From Dipteris shenzhenensis (taxonomy: Eukaryota > Polypodiophyta > Polypodiopsida > Gleicheniales), in NCBI GenBank assembly GCA_047967505.1, contig CM106540.1: DNA of 64,000 bases. One strand, 5' to 3'. A model generated the notes under the pieces. That model was given only the letters and a program-made list of their open reading frames with translations, was not told the DNA's origin and searched no databases. Position numbers and translations under genes: made by a program. This document shows positions 44,813-54,453 of this stretch, in pieces. Within the stretch, counting starts at the first letter, position 1; every line of letters begins with the position of its first letter.

Positions 44813-46369
44813 GCACATCTATTGCATCAGGAGATGGAGTCTCGCGTACGACTGTCGCAGACATATTTGGAGGAGCAGAGGATTCGGACATGCATAGCAT
44901 ACCATCGTGCAGAGCACTATATTTTGCAGTTGAGGCATATTAGTCGTGATCCATCTCGCCATAGGATCGACCCCAGCGTGGCCCTATACCCCGCTCCTCC
45001 TGTAGATGTGTCGACTAGGACACCCATAGATGCAGCAGTCATAGCCAAGCTTCCTACTGCCACTTGCGTCCTTTGCCACGAGGAGTTTGACACCGTAGGG
45101 TGGTTTGGACTAGGGTGCAGCCACATCGCACATCTCCATTGCATGACCCGCCACATGGTGGCACGATCAGTGTGCCCTGTATGCTTTGCAGACATTGATG
45201 TGGCGACATACAGAGGACTAGGCATGGATGATCTATATCCTGGTCATCGTCAGGCCGTTGATCCATTCGCTCGCGTAGTCTTGACAGAGCACTACAGGGA
45301 GGAGGCACATAGAGCGTTGCTGATGCAGGAGGGTGCTGATACATCGGTGGTTGCAGCATGCATTCCACGACGCTTTTCGTATGGTGATTTCATGCCAGGT
45401 GACGAGGCACGAGCAGAGGAGGCACGCCGGATTGAGCGAGAGGCAGAGCTGCAGACATCATTGCAGCAGTGGGTGGAGCAGCAGCTAGGGCGGGGCCGAG
45501 ACCAGCGTCTTCTACATGTAGAGACGATTACTCACGCTGGATTTGAGGCACGAGTATTCACAGATGCACGGCTATGGGAGCTAAGACGCGCATAAATAGA
45601 GGAGGCGAGGGAGGCAGAGATGGCAGCGGTGGCACGTGCAGCATGCCCTCCTCTTCATCAAGATGAGGCTGGCCCATCTCATGCAGGTGATGAGGCTGGT
45701 CCATCTGAGTCGGCTTTACCTGAGGGCACACAATGGACGGTTGGGCAGCGGGTCATACAGGAGCCATGTCAGTGTTCCACTAGAGGATCATATGTAGAGC
45801 TATCAGATTCGGATTCAGATTGATTGTTTAGGCTTCACACGTTTCTTGCATAGGGATGCACTTCTGCAGCATGATGATGATGATGTACAGATTCATTTTG
45901 GTACTTTCATGATATTGTTCCCACTTTTATGATGTATGAGCATTTTCGTACTTTCATGATGTTCTTCACACTTTGTTTATCTCAGTTTATCTCAGTTTAT
46001 AGTTTGTTTAAATGTAACATAAACATTTAAAATTAGGAGTATGATTTTGAATTTCGAATATCTCAATTCACACATCTAATACATAAGGTATTTAAAAAAG
46101 AATGCCATGTGAAGTAATTGTAAACATTAAGCATTGAAAAAGTGTTCAAGTTCCAACTTTATCATTTTGAATATCATATTGAATTTCGTATATATCAATG
46201 CTTGCAACTATTACACTAAACCTAAGAGCCGTGCGAAGTTTCATCTCCATGTGCGTATTTAAAATTAAGAGTATGATTTTGAATTTCAAATATCTCAATT
46301 CACACATCCAATACATAATGTATTTTAAAAATAATGCCGTGTGTCGTAATTGTAAACATTAAGCATTGA

Positions 46370-48490
46370 AAAGGTGCTTGCAAAAATGTATGCATTATAC
46401 CTTCCACATGGCGCAAACCAGATCAGTTGGAAACCAAATCTTGCATGGATGTACGTCTAGGGTAGCCTAAGAGGCGTGTGAAGTTTCATCCCCAACAGGG
46501 TTTAGGATTTAGGGTTCATAGTTTAGGCCTAGTTTAGGGTTTAGTCGTGCTAGTAGGGATTGCTTCTACGTGGCGCAAACCAAATCAGTTGGAGACCAAA
46601 TCTTTCGTGGATGTATGTCTGGGGTAGCCCAAGAGGCGTGTGAAGTTTTGTCCCCAACAGGGTTTAGGATTTAGGGTTCAGGGTTTAGGGTTTAGGGTTT
46701 AGGGTTTAGTCGTGCTAGTAGGGATTGCTTCTACGTGGCGCAAACCAAATCATTTGGAGACCAAATCTTGCGTGGATGTACGTCTAGGGTAGCCTAAGAG
46801 GTGTGTGAAGTTTCGTCCCCAACAGGGTTTAGGATTTAGGGTTCAGGGTTTAGGGTTTAGGGTTTAGGGTTTAGGGTTTAGTCGCGCTAGTAGGGATTGC
46901 TTCTATGTGGAGCAAACCAAATCAGTTGGAGACCAAATCTTGCATGGATGTACGTCTAGGGTAGCCTAAGAGGCGTGTGAAGTTTCGTCCCCAACAGGGT
47001 TTAGGATTTAGGGTTCAGGGTTTAGGGTTTAGGGTTTAGTCGTGCTAGTAGGGATTGTAAAAATGTACGCATTTGTCCTTCCACGTGGCGCAAACCAGAT
47101 CAGTTGGAGACCAAATATTGCGTGGATGTACGTCTAGGGTAGCCTAAGAGGCGTGTGAAGTTTCGTCCCCAACAGGGTTTAGGGTTTAGGGTTCAGGGTT
47201 TAGGGTTTAGGGTTTAGTCGTGCTAGTAGGGATTGCTTCTACGTGGCGCAAACCAAATCAGTTGGAGACCAAATCTTGCGTGGATGTACGTCTAGGGTAG
47301 CCTAAGAGGCGTGTGAAGTTTCATCCCCAACAGGGTTTAGGATTTAGGGTTCAGGGTTCAGGGTTTAGGGTTTAGTCGTGCTAGTAGGGATTGTAAAAAT
47401 GTACGCATTTGTCCTTCCACGTGGCGCATACCAAATCAGTTGGAGACCAAATCTTGCGTGGATGTACGTCTAGGGTAGCCTAAGAGGCTTGTGAAGTTTC
47501 GTCCCCAACAGGGTTTAGGAGTTAGGGTTCAGGGTTTAGGGTTTAGGGTTTAGTCATGCTAGTAGGGAAACTAAAAATGTACGCATTTGTCCTTCCACGT
47601 GGCGCATACCAAATCAGTTGGAGACCAAATCTTGCGTGGATGTACGTCTAGGGTAGCCTAAGAGGCGTGTGAAGTTTCATCCCCAACAGATAAGTCCACG
47701 TGCATATTTCATTAGTACGTGTGCCATTTTTCATACGTAGTCGTGCTAGTAGGGATTGTAAAAATGTATGCAGCGGTCCTTCCACGTGGCGCATACCAAA
47801 TCAGTTGGAGACCAAATCTTGCGTGGATGTACGTCTACGCAGCCTAAGAGCCATGTGCAAAGTTTAATCTCCAACAGATAAGTCCACGTGCATATTTCGA
47901 TAGTACGTGCGCCATTTTTTACACGTAGTTGTGCTAGTAGGGATTGTAAAAATGTACGCATTTGTCCTTCCACGTGGCGCATACCAAATCAGTTGGAGAC
48001 CAAATCTTGCGTGGATGTATGTCTAGGGTAGCCTAAGAGCCGTGTGAAGTTTCATCCCCAACATAAGTGTCCACGTGCATATTTCATTAGTATGTGTGCC
48101 ATTTTTCATACATAGTCGTGCTAGTAGGGATTGTAAAAATGTACGCAGCTGTCCTTCCACGTGGTGCATACCAAATCAGTTGGGCACCAAATCTTGCGTG
48201 GATGTACATCTACGGTAGCTTAAGAGCCGTGCAAAGTTTAATCTCCAACAGATAAGTCCACATGCATATTTGGTTAGTACGTGCGCCATTTTTCACACGT
48301 AGTCGTGCTAGTAGGGATTGTAAAAATGTACGCATTATACCTTCCACATGGCGCATACCAAATAAGTTGGAGACCAAATCTTGCGTGGATGTATGTCTAG
48401 GGTGGCCTAAGAGTCGTGCGAAGTTTCATTCCCAACAGATAAGTTCACACGCGTATTTCATTAGTACGTGCGCGAATTTTCTTAGTCACG
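46370..48490. repeat. Minisatellite of 158-188 bp units with TTTAGGG blocks
   Basis: The anchor GCTAGTAGGGA starts at 46549, 46714, 46886, 47044, 47222, 47380, 47559, 47745, 47933, 48120 and 48307, giving spacings of 165, 172, 158, 178, 158, 179, 186, 188, 187 and 187. Units on the left carry 2-5 copies of the plant telomere-type heptamer TTTAGGG; units on the right carry instead GATAAGTCCACGTGCATATT. All contain TTCCACGTGGCGCA and TCTTGCGTGGATGTACG. It lies between the 3' ends of the two convergent genes. E2 keeps only two units. Confidence 0.93.
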
Positions 48491-48807
48491 TTTTTAAAAT
48501 GTCCTAAAGCACAAAACAAATTACAACATTACTATTAATAAACAATTTTTTGTTTTACAAACACAACAAATCCCATTGAGAAGACATCGAACATCATGTA
48601 AAAAATAGAATCTAATACAATGATGTGTATGAACGTGTATACAGCCATCATAGTGAAATACAAAGTATGAGTCCATGAAAATTACAATGGTACGGTCACA
48701 CAGTGAGCCTATACATATCGAATACAAAAAAGTGTAATCAACTAGTGATACCCAATAAAAATCAATCTAATCAACTGATGATCCCAAAAAATATGATATG
48801 TAATGTG

Positions 48808-51717
48808 CTACTCCTCAGGATCAGCTCTCATGCCAATAGTTGCAAGTATGCTCTCGTGATTCGCCACTGCAAGGCGCCATCATGGAGTGGACGTCGCCTT
48901 GTGAGTGTGAACACGACTCAAAGTAATCTTGATCCCAACAAGATGAGAATACATGTATGCCTCCTGATCCGCCATGTACTCCTGGAACTCAATATAGCGA
49001 CCACGCCTCTGTATCTGCTGAAAATAGTGGCCACCTACGATCATGCTATGAGCATTGAAGTGCATCCCATGCCCATCCACTGTATCCTCATTCAGCACAC
49101 TCTTCAGCATAGAGCATCGCAACAAGTAATAATCCACACCCTCCTCATTGCCCTCCGAAGCAATAACCACGAAGATATCACCAATACGCAAAATATCTGT
49201 AAGCTGGTCATAATCTCTAGAGGAACTGAATCCCGCATCCTGATCATCATGTACCTCCTCCCAAGGCTGGAAGGGAGAAAGCACTCACCGTACCCATGGA
49301 TCGGCCCATGGTATCATGGAGCACCCTCCCCAATCATCATCAATGCATGCAGAGCAAAAACATGCAAACCGTCGAGAAAAGATCGCGGGGTGAGACTCAC
49401 CTACGCTCCTGATGGAATGGAAATCAAGAGTGCCAGGCACAGAACGACAATCAAAAGGCCTAGACCGATCAAGACTCCCAATGTCCACGCACCAAAAATA
49501 CCGGCTCACCACCCTATCATCACGCGACTGAAACGAGGAGGTAGCACTAGTGGATAAGTGCTGGCTGCACCACCGCACCACATCATGTGCATCCTTGAAG
49601 CGATTGGCACTGTGACGCAACTGGTATCGACGCAAAGCACGCTTCACGCAAGCACCTGCACCATCGTGCTCTCCCTTACCATGCCCTGTCTCGAAGTAGC
49701 TCCATGTAATCGGAACGCCTGTCTCACGGTGCCATTTGCAGAACCAATAAAACTGTCTAGCGGATTTGAACTGACCACCGCAACCGTCTGACCAGATCCA
49801 GCGCCGCTGCCATGTGACACCATGATCTCTCAAGAAACTATCATGCAAAGTGAAGCAATGCTGCACAAAATGGGCATCATGCGATCGATCATCACTAATG
49901 TAGAAGTGATACTCTCGCACAATGACGCGTGAGTCCATGGTGCTATCAATGCCATCCACATGAGCCTGTGCATGACGATAGCTAATGTGCACAAATATAG
50001 CAACCTGCAATATGGCATTGAAAAAAAATATGACTATTGAAATAATTCAATATAATGAGGCGGGGAAAAAATCAATACTCAATCACACGTCACCTGTTCG
50101 GAGAAATAATACTCCGATTGGATCTCATGCTGTGGTGCAAAGGTGTAATTCTCCGCAAAGTCCACCACTGAGACAACCACCCCTGTAGGAAATGTCCTCA
50201 AACATGCACGAAACTGACGATCCTCCCATTTTGCACTGTGCGAGTGGCGTATGTAGCGGTACAGCTTCCCTCGAAAACTGTCGATGAATACAACACGTGG
50301 TGTCTCCTTCCCCATAAGCTGCAACCTCCTCGACTGTGCACCACCATCTAATGTCAAGGTACGGTACTCATACTGCTGCCAACGAACCATCTGCACATCA
50401 CAAGTATCTAGTGCAACTCGTGGCACTCTAGCAAAGTCACCACACAAAGTACACGTGCCTTCCACACAATCAAGGGAGTGGAATAAAGCATCACCATCTC
50501 GTGTACACAATATGGAATGAATGAAGTCGCGAGGGCTAGTAGGAACCACTCCCCTATGACCATCAAGGGAACGGAATACGTCATACATCAATCCAAAATC
50601 CACATGGTAGCGACAACAGCATGTGTCATGCTCCTGAGAGCATCGCACAAACCATGGCCTGCATCGCTCAAATGACCTCTGCCCAATCTTGAACTCTGGG
50701 TGCGCCTCTACAAACTGAGTGTACAACTCAGTCTGGGTACACTCCAAAAAACATGCACCATGCTCAATGTACACACCGCGTGAAACCCTCTTCCGCAATG
50801 CCTTCTTGAACACCGGGGATGCTCTGCAATGCTCCTCCCAAAACTGTTGTATGAAGGACCTAGTGGAATCATCCAACAATCGATCGCTACGAGGTGCACG
50901 ACCACTCGAAGCCCAAAGAGCATCAGTCTCACTATCCTCTAGACTCTGCCTCCTAATGATCCCTGCTCGCAATGTGCGCGGTGCAATCTGAAGAAGACGT
51001 GAAGCGGTACGCACATGGCCTATCATATGAGGTCTACTAATGGCAGCCACAATAGCACGACGTGCTGCCAAGGCATCACTGGAGTTCCTATGCTTAATAG
51101 AAGCATAGGAACGTCGAACACTGCTAAGGACCTCGCTAGATACAACCCTATCTCTACGTGCACCAAGACCAGCAAGCCTCCTACACTCTACCAAGTCAGG
51201 GTGATCAATCAGGGACGTGAGAAGAGAAGACTGTGAAGCTGGCATGAGGTCACAAAAAAAAGACTACACAATCTTGCTAGTACGATGACGGATAGTGGAC
51301 TTCGGCAAGTCACGTCGTGAAGCAACATTGCTGTTGCAAGGTGGGGCAAGGGGATCAATGGGAGATGGTAGGGTGGATGGGGGAAGGGAGGCGCCAAGCG
51401 GAGCGGGGGGAGGGGGAGGGGGGAGGGTGGAGGGGGAAGAGGTAGAGGTGGAGGCCAAAATGTAGGTGGCTAGGGGAAGGGCGGAGGCTAGAGGTAGGGG
51501 AGCGGATGAGGATGGGGGGACAATGGAGGTGGGGGTGGGGGTGGAGGTGGGATGTAGAGGTAGAGTTGGAGGTGGATCGGTGGTGGCAGCGCGAGCTCGA
51601 GCTCTAGAGGCTCTCTTGCACTCACGAGCCTTCCGCTTGCGCTCCTCGTCAATGAGATTTGGGGGGGGGGTTCCTACATCTTTCACGTCTACTAGCTCTA
51701 CGGCTTTGAGAACCCAT
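48808..51717 (-). pseudogene. E1 DDE-type transposase gene, disabled
   Basis: Same two-exon gene as in E2 (see 54454-57366), exons 51717-50094 and 50004-48808 with an 89-bp intron. Lesions relative to E2: a run of ten G (51661-51670) against nine, which shifts the frame after residue 15; TAG at 51264-51266 for Gln; TGA at 49285-49287 for Arg; TGA at 48880-48882 for Arg; and loss of one Val codon. It does keep Gln where E2 has its only stop. The promoter also differs: CTATAAGA of E2 reads CTATCAGA here (near 51806). The catalytic region remains readable: DFAENY, SDGCGGQFKSA and GHGKGEHDG. Confidence 0.87.
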
Positions 51718-51937
51718 TCTCAATGAAAGTAGGATGGAAGGTGTGACAAAGTGATGAGGAGGCAAGAATGGCTAAGAATCGATGAAATGAACCAAAACGT
51801 GGTGTCTGATAGAGAGCCTCAACTCATCCACTAGATTGCTCTTCATTATTATTGGTGGAGAGGTGCTAAGATTGAAACTAATTGGCTAAGTTTTGGTGCT
51901 AAGATTGATACTAATTGGCTAAGTTTTGTACCTTCAA

Positions 51938-52134
51938 ATACCTCGATCGAGGTCTGCTATGCTGAGAGCCCTGATCATATACCTCGATCAGACCTTATAC
52001 CTCGATCGAGGTATTCAGTGCATTATGCATGTATGAACCTCGATCGAGGTATCCCTAGGTGTCCTCGGTCATATACCTCGATGGAGGCATTGTATGCCTC
52101 ACCCAGGTCATATACCTCGATCGAGGTATTGTAT
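51938..52134. repeat. E1 palindrome array, transposase side
   Basis: Six sites of the TACCTCGATCGAGGTA type near 51938, 51979 (half), 51997, 52034, 52072 (one mismatch) and 52111, spaced about 38-40 bases. They lie 220-420 bases upstream of the transposase ATG. Confidence 0.92.
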
Positions 52135-52149
52135 GCCTCGCACATCGTC

Positions 52150-52540
52150 ATGTGTATACATTTGGCTGATGTGGCACCATACATGGTCATGATGTGGTAA
52201 TATAGTCTCTTCTTGCATGGTCATGATGTGGTAATATAGTCTCTTCCATGACATTGAAAGGTGATGTGGCATGATGAGTTGGCATTCATGAGGTGGTAGA
52301 TTGACATGGCAAATTGAGGTGGAGGGATTGGCGACGTGGCAAGGTTGAGGAGGTATGCCAAGGTGGCATTGTATGATCGCATGGCTCATGATGTGGAATG
52401 ATGAGGTGGCACATGTGGCAGCACGTGTGGCAATGTAAGGTGACATGGCAAGGAGTGATGTCACATCTCCTTGATGAGATGGCACCACATGGTCTAACAA
52501 CGTGGCATGGTTTTGATGACTCAGCCTTCCACATGGGCAG
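52150..52540. repeat. E1 zone rich in ATGTGGCA / GACGTGGCA words
   Basis: About twenty related words (GATGTGGCA, GACATGGCA, GACGTGGCA, AGGTGGCA) spaced at about 15-25 bases; homologous zone in E2 at 53700-54060. Resembles the decamer array in the Copia-2 leader (19885-20075) although the elements are unrelated. Confidence 0.6.
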
Positions 52541-52595
52541 CATGCAGACTCCAAAGGCTTGCCACTAGGGTCGGTGATGCTCCTAGCCTACCTCA

Positions 52596-52639
52596 CCAAG
52601 CCTAATACCAAGCCTACCTTGTCTTGGTATTAGGCTTGG
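52596..52639. other. Hairpin with 17-bp stem
   Basis: CCAAGCCTAATACCAAG (52596-52612) and its exact complement (52623-52639) enclose 10 bases. In E2 the hairpin at about 53606-53650 is kept with one mismatch. Position is about 180 bases inside the E1/E2 junction. Confidence 0.75.
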
Positions 52640-52810
52640 GTGGCCCTTTTTCCCCCACAAAAGGGAGATTTAACTGTTGGAGGCCATATCGTACGTTTCC
52701 CTTACTCAAATTTAACCAAAATTTTTTCCTCTTATTCATCATGCAGAGGACTAAAAATATTGACATTTTTGAAATGTTTGGTTATGTTTGAGAATTACTA
52801 GATTTATTTT

Positions 52811-52814
52811 TAAT
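52811..52814. repeat. Target duplication TAAT, left copy
   Basis: TAAT here and at 63573-63576 flank E2. The undisturbed site is inside E2 itself (53432-53435, read on the minus strand), where the sequence is ATTTTTAATATTC with a single TAAT. Confidence 0.9.
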
Positions 52815-52843
52815 GGGTGGAAGCAAGCTAAGGGTGTCCACTT
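52815..52843 (+). repeat. E2 terminal inverted repeat, transposase side
   Basis: GGGTGGAAGCAAGC then TAAGGGTGTCCACTT; inner sequence (TTTGTTCACTCC) is unlike the other end. Confidence 0.9.
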
Positions 52844-54082
52844 TTTGTTCACTCCCCAATCCTAAGGAGGTGGAAAAACAAGCTTTTTAGCACACAAAAA
52901 TGCAAATCTCACCTACTTCCCTATGGATCTAGTCTTTGAAGTCTTCTGACACAACATCACAGTTGCTATTGTGCACACAATCGTATAGTCTGATCGAAAA
53001 TTCGATGCACACACAAAAAATTTCTTTGTGTCACACGGCATGGTTCCAGGGTGGTCACACGTTTGTCACGAACAAAGAGTGTCATATAAAATTCTAAATT
53101 TCTCACTCATTTTAGATTAAATGTTATTGAAACTTTGTAAGTGGTCTCTTTGCATTATGTAGAGCTTAACTTGATTTATTGGTAATTTTTTGAATGATTT
53201 ATCTAATTATAAATAATTATTTATAATAAATAAAGTCATAAAATACATGCATTTTAGTAGCACACCACATTTTTTTAGTATTTTGAATAATTAAGCAAAT
53301 CCAATTCGGTGGAAGGTTAGTAGGCACATAAGGGTGTGTGGTTGAATCATCAAATCCCAAATCCAACGGTTAGATTTAGGAAGATTGAAGTTTAATTTTT
53401 ACTTTTACTCCTCAGAGGATCAACAAAGAATATTAAAAATAAATCTAGTAATTCTCAAACATAACCAAACATTTCAAAAATGTCAATATTTTTAGTCCTC
53501 TGCATGATGAATAAGAGGAAAAAATTTTGGTTAAATTTGAGCAAGGGAAACGTACGATATGGCCTCCAAGAGTGAAATCTCCCTTTTGTGGGTGAAAAAG
53601 GGCCACCCAAGCCTAATACCAAGACAAGGTAGGCTTGGTACTAGGCTTGGTGAGGTAGGCTAGGAGCATCACCGATCCTAGTGGCAAGCCTTTGGAGTCT
53701 GCATGCTGCCCATGTGGAAGGCTGAGTCATCAAAACCATGCCACGTTGTTAGACCACGTGGTGCCATCTCATCAAGCAGATGTGACATCACTCCTTGCCA
53801 TGTCACCTTACATTGCCACACGTGCTGCCACATGTGCCACCTCATCATTCCACATCATCAGCCATGTGATCACACAATGCCACCTTGGCATACCTCCTCT
53901 CCTGGCCACGTCACCAATCCCTCCACCTCAATTTGCCATGTCATCTACCACCTCATGAATGCCAACTCGTCATGCCCAGTACCACATCATGACCATGCAG
54001 GAAGAGACTATATCACCACATCATGACCATGCATGGTGCCACATCAGCCAGATGCATACACATGACGATGTGCGATGCATAC
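52844..54082. other. E2 transposase-side end region
   Basis: Non-coding. Bases 53009-53437 are repeated inverted at 63573-64000 (the remainder of E1). Bases 53438-53690 match E1 52555-52810, and 53700-54060 carries the GTGGCA zone (as TGCCAC on this strand). Confidence 0.8.
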
Positions 54083-54222
54083 AATACCTCGATCGAGGTA
54101 CATATGATGGGTGAGGCATACATTACCTCGTTCGAGGTATGTGACCAAGGAGACATACAGATACCTCGATCGAGGTTCATACATACATGCATGCGCAATG
54201 CACTAAATACCTCGATCGAGGT
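54083..54222. repeat. E2 palindrome array, transposase side
   Basis: Four sites (near 54084, 54122, 54159 and 54206) of the TACCTCGATCGAGGTA type, two perfect 14-mers and two with one change. Confidence 0.9.
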
Positions 54223-54358
54223 ATAAGATCTGATCGCGGCTTTGGGCATAGCAGACCTCTCCACCAAAACTAAGCCAATTAGTATCAATCTTAGCACCTC
54301 TCCACCAATAATAATGAAGAGCAATCTAAGAGCAATCTAGTGGATGAGTTGAGGCTCT

Positions 54359-54366
54359 CTATAAGA
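54359..54366 (+). promoter_or_regulatory. Candidate TATA box of the E2 transposase gene
   Basis: CTATAAGA about 90 bases upstream of the ATG at 54454. The E1 equivalent has one substitution in the core. Confidence 0.45.
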
Positions 54367-54453
54367 CACCACGTTTTGGTTCATTTCACCCATTCTTAGC
54401 CATTCTTGCCTCCTCATCACTTTGTCACACCTTCCATCCTACTTTCATTGAGA

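Larger units (their letters stand above)
40983..45823 (+). pseudogene. E1 RING-H2 finger protein gene
   Basis: Three exons: 40983-41011 (MDGAGAGES plus two bases), 43874-44711, 44813-45823. Junctions are GT-AG and in phase in both transposon copies; the full reading would be 625 residues. Residues 10-290 are an Ala/Arg/Glu-rich helical region with a Pro/Ser/Thr stretch (about 255-275); 285-340 is probably coiled coil (ELEALLAESRDE, EMESRVRL). A RING-H2 finger lies at 374-413 with ligands C374, C377, C391, H393, H396, C399, C410, C413 (CVLC...CSHIAHLHC...CPVC), which would bind two zinc ions and recruit an E2 ubiquitin-conjugating enzyme if typical. The tail is acidic (ELSDSDSD). Two in-frame stops disable it: TAG 43944-43946 (Gln in E2) and TAA 45593-45595 (Tyr in E2). 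Why a transposon carries this protein is unknown; modifying or destabilising a host or transposase protein is a guess. Confidence 0.8.
40087..52814 (+). mobile_element. DNA transposon E1, main part (older copy, split by E2)
   Basis: Starts with the terminal repeat GGGTGGTAGCAAGC...GTGTCCACTT. Order: palindrome array, TATA, RING-H2 gene (rightward), TTTAGGG minisatellite, transposase gene (leftward), second palindrome array, GTGGCA-rich zone, then the E2 insertion at TAAT 52811-52814. The remaining end of E1 resumes at 63573. Total length without E2 is about 13.3 kb if it ends where expected. It matches E2 over most of its length in inverted orientation. All genes are broken. Superfamily not certain; 4-bp target duplications are known for Sola and some other groups. 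Confidence 0.85.

Noticed and set aside
40087-52843. Direct repeats of the 29-bp terminus at 40087 and 52815 as LTR-like ends of one element
   Set aside because: They belong to two different elements; the proper partner of 52815 is the inverted copy at 63572.
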